DNA of 64,000 bases. It comes from Sepiola atlantica. Taxonomy: Eukaryota; Mollusca; Cephalopoda; Sepiida; Sepiolidae. Below are positions 54,236 through 64,000 of this stretch, one piece after another. The stretch's first letter is position 1. Every line of letters begins with the position of its first letter. The stretch lies in assembly GCA_963556195.1 (NCBI GenBank), contig OY744531.1, forward strand, positions 104,101,120-104,165,119, in the 5' to 3' direction. Below the pieces are notes generated by a model. That model was not told where the DNA came from, did no database searches, and saw only the letters and a program-made list of their open reading frames with translations. The position numbers and the translations under genes are program-made.

Positions 54236-54720
54236 AAAAAAATATTATTTATGTATTTATCAACGTTTCGTCTGATTTAAAACGTTCTTGAGGATGATTG
54301 TCCGAAGAAAATAACACACAAGTACAGAATGTTTGAAACAATAGTAGTAGGAGGAGTGGATTTTAAAAAAACGCTCATGAAAAGCATAATTCATGATATA
54401 CAAATAGATGCTGGCAGTGGGAAATTGAGTTAACAGTAGAAAGTGGAGCGAATGGTAGCGGTTGGCGTTATTAGACCATTAAGGAGGGGGTGAACTTCCG
54501 TTATGTAAGCTGAAAAGGGACGCTTAAGACAAGTTATGTGGCTATCAAGATGGTGGGAGACATTACAATAACTGTCTTGCCTCGATGCTTACTTTTAAAA
54601 TTTTAAATTGGCATGACTAATGCCCCCTCCCTCTCCTGCATGGTTTATATAACTCCGACCGCTACTAATGTTTTCCCCACCCTTTCCACAGATATTGTAA
54701 TGTCTCCCGACATCTTAGTA
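54236..54720 (-). repeat. Inverted retroelement tail with ACGAAACGTTGATAAATAC
   Basis: On the minus strand GTTTTAAATCAGACGAAACG and TTGATAAATACATAAATAAT match the tail at 52555-52580. Within this span CAAGATGGTGGGAGACATTA (54548) and GGTAGCGGTTGG (54460) recur inverted near 54694-54719 and 54653-54670, but in swapped order. That implies inversion of a repeated unit rather than one simple palindrome. Confidence 0.5.
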
Positions 54721-55248
54721 AGAAATAATACACTGTAGATATTACTATAACGAACGTCGCTGTTGATCTTTTTTGTTATCAGAAATTTTATGAAGATTAA
54801 GAATTTACATAATATTTACATTTACCGTTGTTAGATTTTAAAATTGATCACCTTTTATGAGCAGATAATTTTCTTTTACTTAAAACCTTTGAACGTTTTG
54901 ACTGATGTTGTTAATTGATTTTAAAACTGGAATGTTTATTTATTTTTATTGTTTATTTTCGATTGATAATCGATAATTGAGTGGTAGTTTAATTGACATT
55001 TTCAAAAGATGCTTTGACCCAAATTCATTAGTTTCGTGAGTAAAATTGATTCGAAATAAATGGCCATGATTAAAAATGGCGTCACGTATCGTCCGTTTGA
55101 TAGCACAATTCAAAAGAAGATTATCGATTGATAAAACAAGTAAAGTAATTCCATCTTTATGCAAACAAATTAAGAAAAGATAGAAAAAAAAACGGAAAGT
55201 TAAAGAAAAGCATAGAGTTGTTTTGCCACATCAGGGCTGGTACTTTAA
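54721..55248. other. Unassigned AT-rich sequence
   Basis: Nothing recognised. Confidence 0.5.
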
Positions 55249-55249
55249 C

Positions 55250-55595
55250 TACTTGACAATCCCTTTTGGCTAAGATCAAAGTGTAGTATCTGTTCCGATG
55301 GATACTGCACCCCTATAGACTGGTATTGTCTTGGCCTTCGGGGCTTGAGTTACGCCGGTCTATGGGTCTGTCCTGTGCAGTTCTAGGAGGTGCACCCTCC
55401 CAGGCTTCGCCTTCGCTCTTTGGGGAGGAGTAAGTTTATTGCTTACTGTCTGAATGCCGACGGTGCTGCCCAGGCCATTTTTAACCCCGACTTTCCCGAC
55501 CCGACCTTGGGTCACATCATACTTGTGGGAGTAAGATAAAAACTGGCCTTGTGCCTAACTCCTGGAGAGGAGTAAATCAATACTTGACAATCCCT
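55250..55595 (+). mobile_element. U2 snRNA-headed SINE-like retroposon with 15-bp target duplications
   Basis: TACTTGACAATCCCT is present at 55250-55264 and again at 55581-55595. The insert starts TTTGGCTAAGATCAAAGTG, then TAGTATCTGTTC, which is U2 snRNA 5' sequence. After 25 bp of other sequence it has CTGGTATTG, then a 60-bp insertion, then GCAGTTCTAGGAGGTGCACC and CTCCC. These resemble the U2 3' stem-loop (CTGGTATTGCAGTACC, GGTGCACCC) opened by an insertion. An unrelated body of about 170 bp follows, ending AGGAGTAAATCAA. It is not a functional U2: the Sm site and middle domains are missing. Retroposition is inferred from the duplications. Confidence 0.78.
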
Positions 55596-55659
55596 CTTGA
55601 ACACGGTGTAAAAAAGAGTACCTAAGCAAATGGGTCTCAAGCGTTTCCTAAGATCCAGC

Positions 55660-56042
55660 CCTGCCCGATTCCCGCAATGTTGCATCCGTGCCTATTTTAC
55701 AAGTACTTCCGCCGAATTGCTCCAATGAACTTACTGCGCGTGTATCCCTTCAACATAAATAGTCCCGACAAACCAGACAAACTCGACTAACACAAAAACC
55801 ACAGTCACTCACTTTAGAAGTCCTCAGATGCCGGACAACTTTCAACGCGAATAACTTCTTTCCTTTGATCGCTTCCCTTTTGAATGTCCTTCTCTGTAGA
55901 AATTAAAATTTAATATGAACAAATATGTTGTTGCCCAACTCGCCATTTAAAATGTTCACTATAAATCTGACCCCCCCCCCCAAATTAGACTTTTACGTTT
56001 TAGTGGCAATATTCCTTGTCTGGAGTGAATCAGACGTTTAAA
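55660..56042 (+). pseudogene. Non-LTR retrotransposon 3' end (copy 3, decayed)
   Basis: CCGATTCCCGCAATGTTGCA, TTTTACAAGTACTTCCG, CCTCAGATGCCGGACAAC, CGAATAACTTCTTTCCT and TTAGTGGCAATATTCCTTGT align in order with 23210-23590. Many indels and stops disrupt the frame. Confidence 0.65.
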
Positions 56043-56047
56043 TAAGA

Positions 56048-56049
56048 TG

Positions 56050-56124
<75 letters not shown>
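56048..56124. repeat. (TA)n microsatellite
   Basis: About 38 TA units directly after the LINE 3' tail. Confidence 0.97.
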
Positions 56125-56126
<2 letters not shown>

Positions 56127-56780
56127 GGTCGGATGAATTTTTTAGAATAAGTATTTCGTCTGTAGATATCATAGCGTAGATTTGCAGATGATAAAATAAT
56201 CTGTTTTTTTTAAATATTTGTAGTAAAGTTACATCTTTCGAACCGGAGTAACTTAACGTGTCGCATCATTTTTCACTTTTTTCATCAGTGGAATTGTGTG
56301 CATGTTGTATCATGATTAAATTTCATGAATCGATAAATAATTGTTCACAGAGTTTAAATTCAAACCAACCTTAGTCGTACGATAAATATGTGTTACCTTA
56401 ATTCAACAGATAAATACCATCAATAGCACGTAGGTGCAGTTGTTGGTAGGTGCACTTGTTGGTAGGTGCACTTGCATCTCGTCAATTAGAGAGACCTACT
56501 TTGTGCAAATCTTTAAAAGCGAGCAGCTACCATGTACTGACAAATTCAAGTTCATTTCTATAATTGGTTTAATGTGGTCAGATTTATTTTATTCTGTTCG
56601 AGGCTTGGGTGGTGAGTATATGGGCGCACCAGATAATGCCGGGATTAAAAGTCACAGAAATAATATTGTAGATAATATCGGGACACCCTTAAGTACTATG
56701 TTTATTTCATCTCGATGTCATCTATTGCACGCAGCATCGCAATGTTATTTACCCTAGAGTATTGCAGATAATGAGACATA
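56125..56780. other. Unassigned sequence
   Basis: A 16-bp tandem (GTTGGTAGGTGCACTT) lies near 56440-56470. A 107-codon plus-strand frame (56434-56757) partly overlaps it. It lacks an ATG start or recognised domain, so no gene is called. Confidence 0.4.
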
Positions 56781-56783
56781 TAC

Positions 56784-56786
56784 TGG

Positions 56787-56852
<66 letters not shown>

Positions 56853-57636
56853 GATATATATATATATATATATATAAATATATATTATTTCATGTATATA
56901 CATATTTATGTATATATATACAGTATATATATGCGTATATATACATTATATATGCATATATATACATACATTATATATATACATTATATATACATTATAT
57001 ATACATTATTTACACACCATATATATAGATACATTATATACATGCATATACATATACATTATATACATGCATATATATATAGATACATTATACATATGCG
57101 TATATATACATTATATATATGCATATATATACGTTATGTATATGCATATATATACATTATATATATGCATACATATACATACATTATATATGCATTTATA
57201 TATAAATTATATGTATGCATATATATACATACATAATATATATATACAATATATATACACATTAAATATATACATTATTTATATATATATACACATCATA
57301 TATATACATTATTTTTATATATACACATTATATATATGAATTATATATATACATCATGTATATATACATTATATATATACATATATATTATATATATACA
57401 CATTATATATATAGATTATATATATTATATATATATACATTGTATATATACATTATATATATATATAAATTATAAATATATATATATATACATTGTATAT
57501 ATACATTATATATATAAATTATAAATATATATATATATATATACATTATATATACATTATATATATACATATATATATATACACATTATATATACATTAT
57601 AAACATATATTATATATATATACATAATATATATAC

Positions 57637-57680
<44 letters not shown>
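56784..57680. repeat. (TACATTATATA)n and (TA)n block
   Basis: About 900 bp of TACATTATATATA and ATGCATATATA units, with pure TA at both ends. Tyr/Ile-rich frames are artefacts. Confidence 0.97.
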
Positions 57681-57682
<2 letters not shown>

Positions 57683-57882
57683 GAATGATGAAAAGGAATT
57701 AGAAAAGCAAAAGTCAAATCCTATTTCTATTCAGTTGCTCAGAGCAAGGTATATTCCGCAAAAAGGCAATTTATTCAAGTTAAATGTTTCCTTAAGCCAG
57801 GCTTTTCAAGGATCAAAATCTGAGCAACTGAATAGAAGTACGATTTTACTTTTGCTTTTCTAATTCCTTTTCATCCTTCTAC
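57680..57882. mobile_element. Foldback element, 203 bp
   Basis: GTAGAATGATGAAAAGGAAT, TAGAAAAGCAAAAGTCAAAT and CTATTCAGTTGCTCAGA are inverted as TCTGAGCAACTGAATAG, AAAAGTAAAATCG-type and AATTCCTTTTCATCCTTCTAC. The arms are about 55-60 bp around an 80-bp loop. A (TA)n tract adjoins the left end. Confidence 0.85.
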
Positions 57883-57971
57883 CCATCTATCTGCTCTATC
57901 CTGGATATTGAGCTGTATACTTTTCACAATAGGTTTTACCTTTCCTAAAAGTTCGCTGTTAGTGCACCACT

Positions 57972-57977
<6 letters not shown>

Positions 57978-58022
<45 letters not shown>
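57978..58022. repeat. (TA)n microsatellite
   Basis: About 22 TA units. Confidence 0.97.
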
Positions 58023-58025
<3 letters not shown>

Positions 58026-58078
58026 GATAAGCTATTGAACGCTTACTCTGAAAGTAGATTATTTTTTTTATTTTCATG

Positions 58079-58079
<1 letters not shown>

Positions 58080-58132
<53 letters not shown>

Positions 58133-58142
58133 GGGGGGGGAG
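58080..58142. repeat. (TA)n, (TG)n and G-run
   Basis: TA units pass into GTGTGTG and then a run of nine or more G. Confidence 0.96.
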
Positions 58143-59050
58143 GCGATGTATACACGGGGGTTTCTGGTAGTCTTATTTATAGGACCCTAAGGAAACTAGG
58201 GCAATGTTTTAACTACGAATTCGCGGGATATGTACATAAATTGACTACAGATTAGCATGCAAATATCCACCCTGTCTTTCGGAAATAGCTCTCTTCTACC
58301 ATCATGGATGAATGCCGCTTCATTTCGTGCATAGAAACTAAACGGTTCATATCTGTAGAACACATTGCGATAGGACTGCTTCCATGAAGACTACGTGTTG
58401 TTCATCTTTAATTCCAATGTCAGGAAATATTTGCAAAAACCTGTCGATATTAGAATGCAAATTTTGTCTATTTTATTCTTCATTTTCCATCTTTATAATA
58501 CTCTTCATCATTCAACTGACAATCTACCCATTTCTTTAACCCGTATCCTCTGGTGGCTTTTAGAACTGATATGTGGTCACATAACACCATCATATCTGGT
58601 CGATAGATTTACGATCGAACTCCTTTCTTTTTATTCGAGAACCGCCGAGGTCATCGAACTGATTCTGACGGAACAAAAGAAACAAGAAAAATTAGTAGAC
58701 GAAGTCCATTAACGCAGAACGTGAAGATGTCTTCGTCCCTGCATGGCTTCACGGTCGTATTACTTCGATGCAGATAACATTAATTCCTTCAATAATCATC
58801 TAAAGTTGCTAAAAGTGCTATATCTTATAAAAGTATTTAATATTTACGGTACTTAATTGTCATCTTATTTATTCATTATGGAAATATTTTGAAGGTGTAT
58901 GCTTCATCTCTGTATTAATAAAATCATGTTACCACAATTCGTGTATGTGTGTGACCACTATTCGTGTGTGTATGTGTTCCTCGTGACTATGTGAGTTAGA
59001 CATTGCTATTTTTTATTAACTATTAATAGAACCTTTAACCTCTAGAAGGT
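58143..59050. other. Unassigned sequence with a 105-codon open frame
   Basis: The frame 58395-58712 (plus) starts only with TTG and ends in a charged VIELILTEQKKQEKLVDEVH. AATAAA occurs at about 58916. There is no recognised family or promoter, so it is left uncalled. Confidence 0.3.
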
Positions 59051-59051
59051 T

Positions 59052-62000
59052 ATTACTTACTTACAAAACGTAACATCTATTACTAACTTACAAAACGTAA
59101 CATCTATTACTAACTTACAAAACGTAACATCTATTACTAACTTACAAAACGTAACATCTATTACTAACTTACAAAACGTAACATCTATTACTAACTTACA
59201 AAACGTAACATCTATTATTAACTTACAAAACGTAACATCTATTACTAACTTACAAAACGTAACATCTATTACTAACTTACAAAACGTAACATCTATTACT
59301 AACTTACAAAACGTAACATCTATTACTAACTTACAAAACGTAACATCTATTACTTACTTACAAAACGTAACATCTATTACTTACTTACAAAACGTAACAT
59401 CTATTACTTACTTACAAAACGTAACATCTATTACTTACTTACAAAACGTAACATCTATTACTATCTCACAAAACGTAACATCTATTACCAACTTACAAAA
59501 CGTAACATCTATTATTAACTTACAAAACGTAACATCTATTACTAACTTACAAAACGTAACATCTATTACTAACTTACAAAACGTAACATCTATTACTAAC
59601 TTACAAAACGTAACATCTATTATTAACTTACAAAACGTAACATCTATTACTAACTTACAAAACGTAACATCTATTACTAACTTACAAAACGTAACATCTA
59701 TTATTAACTTACAAAACGTAACATCTATTACTAACTTACAAAACGTAACATCTATTACTAACTTACAAAACGTAACATATATTACTTACTTACAAAACGT
59801 AACATCTATTACTAACTTACAAAACGTAACATCTATTACTTACTTACAAAACGTAACATCTATTACTAACTTACAAAACGTAACATCTATTACTAACTTA
59901 CAAAACGTAACATCTATTACTAACTTACAAAACGTAACATCTATTATTAACTTACAAAACGTAACATCTATTACTAACTTACAAAACGTAACATCTATTA
60001 CTAACTTACAAAACGTAACATCTATTATTAACTTACAAAACGTAACATCTATTATTAACTTACAAAACGTAACATCTATTACTAACTTACAAAACGTAAC
60101 ATCTATTATTAACTTACAAAACGTAACATCTATTAATAACTTACAAAACGTAACATCTATTACTAACTTACAAAACGTAACATCTATTACTAACTTACAA
60201 AACGTAACATCTATTACTAACTTACAAAACGTAACATCTATTACTAACTTACAAAACGTAACATCTATTATTAACTTACAAAACGTAACATCTATTACTA
60301 ACTTACAAAACGTAACATCTATTACTAACTTACAAAACGTAACATCTATTATTAACTTACAAAACGTAACATCTATTACTTACTTACAAAACGTAACATC
60401 TATTACTAACTTACAAAACGTAACATCTATTACTAACTTACAAAACGTAACATCTATTACTAACTTACAAAACGTAACATCTATTACTAACTTACAAAAC
60501 GTAACATCTATTACTTACTTACAAAACGTAACATCTATTACTAACTTACAAAACGTAACATCTATTACTAACTTACAAAACGTAACATCTATTACTAACT
60601 TACAAAACGTAACATCTATTATTAACTTACAAAACGTAACATCTATTACTTACTTACAAAACGTAACATCTATTACTAACTTACAAAACGTAACATCTAT
60701 TACTAACTTACAAAACGTAACATCTATTACTAACTTACAAAACGTAACATCTATTACTAACTTACAAAACGTAACATCTATTACTTACTTACAAAACGTA
60801 ACATCTATTACTAACTTACAAAACGTAACATCTATTACTAACTTACAAAACGTAACATCTATTATTAACTTACAAAACGTAACATCTATTAATAACTTAC
60901 AAAACGTAACATCTATTACTAACTTACAAAACGTAACATCTATTACTAACTTACAAAACGTAACATCTATTACTTACTTACAAAACGTAACATCTATTAC
61001 TAACTTACAAAACGTAACATCTATTACTAACTTACAAAACGTAACATCTATTATTAACTTACAAAACGTAACATCTATTACTTACTTACAAAACGTAACA
61101 TCTATTACTAACTTACAAAACGTAACATCTATTACTAACTTACAAAACGTAACATCTAATACTAACTTACAAAACGTAACATCTATTACTAACTTACAAA
61201 ACGTAACATCTATTATTAACTTACAAAACGTAACATCTATTAATAACTTACAAAACGTAACATCTATTACTAACTTACAAAACGTAACATCTATTACTAA
61301 CTTACAAAACGTAACATCTATTACTTACTTACAAAACGTAACATCTATTACTAACTTACAAAACGTAACATCTATTACTAACTTACAAAACGTAACATCT
61401 ATTATTAACTTACAAAACGTAACATCTATTACTTACTTACAAAACGTAACATCTATTACTAACTTACAAAACGTAACATCTATTACTAACTTACAAAACG
61501 TAACATCTATTACTAACTTACAAAACGTAACATCTATTACTAACTTACAAAACGTAACATCTATTATTAACTTACAAAACGTAACATCTATTAATAACTT
61601 ACAAAACGTAACATCTATTACTAACTTACAAAACGTAACATCTATTACTAACTTACAAAACGTAACATCTATTACTAACTTACAAAACGTAACATCTATT
61701 ACTTACTTACAAAACGTAACATCTATTACTATCTTACAAAACGTAACATCTATTACTAACTTACAAAACGTAACATATATTACTAACTTACAAAACGTAA
61801 CATCTATTACTTACTTACAAAACGTAACATCTATTACTAACTTACAAAACGTAACATCTATTACTTACTTACAAAACGTAACATCTATTACTTACTTACA
61901 AAACGTAACATCTATTACTAACTTACAAAACGTAACATCTATTACTAACTTACAAAACGTAACATCTATTACTTACTTACAAAACGTAACATATATTACT

Positions 62001-62270
62001 AACTTACAAAACGTAACATATTACTAACTTACAAAACGTAACATCTATTACTTACTTACAAAACGTAACATCTATTACTTACTTACAAAACGTCACATCT
62101 ATTACTTACTTACAAAACGTAACATATATTACTAACTTACAAAACGTAACATCTATTACTTACTTACAAAACGTAACATATATTACTTACTTACAAAACG
62201 TAACATCTATTACTAACTTACAAAACGTAACATCTATTACTAACTTACAAAACGTAACATCTATTACTAA
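59052..62270 (+). repeat. 27-bp satellite, 119 copies
   Basis: The unit is TTACAAAACGTAACATCT then ATTACTAAC. Variation is concentrated in the last nine bases (ACTAAC, ATTAAC, ACTTAC, AATAAC). The period is exactly 27 bp from 59061 to 62004. The only net indel seen is a 2-bp loss at about 62018. Because 27 is a multiple of 3, one plus-strand frame is open from 59046 to 62024 (LQNVTSITN repeats) but has no ATG. Confidence 0.97.
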
Positions 62271-62400
62271 TGGAGATTTTGTATCTGTCTGCCTGAAGCT
62301 CGAATTAGACTATACCTTCATTAATTCTAGTATTATATTAATTTTAGTGCTCAATAAAGTTTACTATATAATTTCATACTGACATACTAGCTTTCAAGGT
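62271..62400. other. Short unassigned spacer between two satellites
   Basis: No feature recognised; AATAAAG near 62354. Confidence 0.5.
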
Positions 62401-62404
62401 CCAA

Positions 62405-63725
62405 TATAGGTAAGTAGTGATGTAGTATCTGCTCTATTGACATGATTACATCCTCTAAGGCAATGGAGTCTTATTTTCCGTAAAGGGAGTAGTGGAGTAT
62501 ATCTTCTTTTGTCATGACATTTTGCTCCCATATATTGCCTCCATCTTTTTTGTGAGGTAGTGTAATATTTGTTCTGCGGTTATAATACTATTCTACTTGC
62601 TATTACTTCCTTTTTTAGTAGGGGTAGTATAGTATATATTATGAGACCATCCTCCTAAGCATTACCCCTTCTTTTGGGATAGTGTAGTATCTGTTCTGTT
62701 GTTATGAGACCATCCTCCTAAGCATTACCCCCTCTCTTGGGGTAGTATAGTATCTGTTCTGTCGTTATGAGACCATCGTCCTAAGCATTACCCCCACCTT
62801 TTGGGTAGTATAGTATTTGTTCTGTCGTTATGAGACCATCCTCCTAAGCATTACCCCCTTCTTTTGGGGTAGTATAGTATTTGTTCTGTCGTTATGAGAC
62901 CATCCTCCTAAGCATTACCCCCTTCTTTTGGGGTAGTATAGTATTTGTTCTGTCGTTATGAGACCATCCTCCTAAGCATTACCCCCTTCTTTTGGGGTAG
63001 TATAGTATCTGTTCTGTCGTTATGAGACCATCCTCATAAGCATTACCCCCTTCTTTTGGGGTAGTATAGTATTTGTTCTGTCGTTATGAGACCATCCTCC
63101 TAAGCATTACCCCCTTCTTTTGGGGTAGTATAGTATCTGTTCTGTTGTTATGAGACCATCCTCCTACGCATTACCCCCTTCTTTTGGGGTAGTATAGTAT
63201 CTGTTCTGTTGTTATGAGACCATCGTCCTAAGCATTACCCCCACCTTTTGGGTAGTATAGTATCTGTTCTGTCGTTATGAGACCATCCTCCTAAGCATTA
63301 CCCCCTTTTTTGGGGTAGTATAGTATTTGTTCTGTTGTTATGAGACCATCCTCCTACGCATTACCCCCTTCTTTTGGGGTAGTATAGTATCTGTTCTGTC
63401 GTTATGAGACCATCCTCATAAGCATTACCCCCTCTTTTGGGGTAGTGTAGTATCTGTTTTGTTGTTATGAGACCATCCTCCTAAGCATTACCCCCTCTTT
63501 TGGGGTAGTATAGTATCTGTTCTGTCGTTATGAGACCATCCTCCTAAGCATTCCCTCCTCTTTTGGGGTAGTATAGTATCTGTTCTGTTGTTATGAGACC
63601 ATCCTCCTAAGCATTACCCCCTTTTTGGGGGTAGTGTAGTATCTGTTCTGTTGTCATGATACAATACTTCCAAACATTATCCTTTTCTTTGGAGTCAGTG
63701 TAGTATATGTTTGTCAGTCATGATA
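62405..63725 (+). repeat. 64-bp satellite carrying a U2-like GTAGTATCTGTTCT motif
   Basis: About 16 regular 64-bp units between about 62630 and 63660 read GTAGTATAGTATCTGTTCTG, TCGTTATGAGACCATCCTCC and TAAGCATTACCCCCTTCTTT TGGG. Diverged units lie at both edges. In several units GTGTAGTATCTGTTCT is an exact match to the U2 snRNA 5' segment. C-run and G-run (ACCCCC / GGGGT) in each unit can pair. Confidence 0.93.
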
Positions 63726-64000
63726 TCATCCTTCCAAGCTAGCAAATCTATGCGGCAAGAGGGAGCATATATTTGCTTAATGAGTTTTTACTAATCCTGT
63801 GTATTAAAAATGGGACACTGATAAGGGAAATAATAAAAAGTATTTACCTAAATGTAATTCCTGTTTTCAAACTCGAAAAATGGACCATCTTTAAATCACT
63901 TACCTGAAATCAAAAGATAAAACAAAAAACAATGTTTAATTCAAACGAAATAAGAATGCAATTATTCCACATCAATTAATCTATACAACATCACATGAAA
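63726..64000. other. Unassigned sequence at window end
   Basis: Nothing recognised. Confidence 0.5.

Noticed and set aside
52595..54300. Hammerhead cores in the GACGAAACGTTGATG tails
   Set aside because: They have GAAAC but no CTGATGA segment at a suitable distance on the same strand.
55265..55300. Functional U2 snRNA gene
   Set aside because: The Sm site and middle stem-loops are absent and the 3' hairpin is split, so it is a derived retroposon head.
56434..56757. 107-codon plus-strand frame
   Set aside because: No ATG start or family resemblance, and it begins within a short tandem duplication.
58395..58712. 105-codon frame ending VIELILTEQKKQEKLVDEVH
   Set aside because: Starts only with TTG, has no recognised domain and lies in unassigned sequence; kept as unassigned.

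Overview
The window is a gene-poor, AT-rich stretch of an animal nuclear genome. It is packed with microsatellites, tandem arrays and transposable-element debris. There are no bacterial-type genes, operons, rRNA or convincing host protein-coding genes. The combination of about 40 long (TA)n tracts, an IS630-Tc1-mariner element, Helitron-type ends, non-LTR and Penelope-type retroelement fragments, tRNA-headed SINE-like units and many palindromic foldback elements suggests a mollusc, most likely a cephalopod. The taxon is an inference; the repeat classes are read from the sequence. The one intact coding sequence is a 337-residue mariner-type transposase (24382-25395, minus strand) inside a complete element with matching terminal inverted repeats.

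Layout. 1-5 kb: an inverted-repeat element, a U2-snRNA-like sequence, a duplicated segment interrupted in one copy by a 684-bp foldback element, and a 1.1-kb (TA)/(CATATA) block. 5-10 kb: a GCTAAAAAGCC minisatellite, a truncated U2-derived retroposon, a 600-bp GA-rich block and a 1.1-kb TAA/TAC/CTA block. 10-17 kb: mostly unassigned sequence, with an ETS-site cluster, a three-unit 160-173-bp repeat and a purine-only tract of nearly 1 kb. 17-19 kb: a two-part 62-bp satellite. 19-32 kb: dispersed repeats separated by TA tracts, a non-LTR 3' end, the mariner element, a mariner-type MITE, a hammerhead-ribozyme-like core and a retroelement 3' end. 32-35 kb: a non-LTR 3' end, a small foldback element and two non-autonomous Helitron-like elements. 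35-45 kb: TA-flanked repeats, a compact promoter-like motif cluster, two Penelope-type GIY-YIG remnants (one with an inverted copy), a decayed LINE reverse transcriptase and the second MITE copy. 45-58 kb: a palindromic element, a 178-bp coding-like satellite, a retroposed 444-bp insert with target duplications, further foldbacks, more TA blocks and a U2-headed SINE with a 15-bp target duplication. 58-64 kb: a 119-copy 27-bp satellite and a 64-bp satellite carrying a U2-like motif.

The strongest candidates for something undescribed are the U2 snRNA-headed retroposon at 55265-55580, together with the recurrence of the U2 branch-site-region sequence at 1279, 16006 and through the 62.4-63.7 kb array, and the hammerhead-like core at 28514-28536. 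All family assignments rest on reading motifs by eye; no database or folding program was run.
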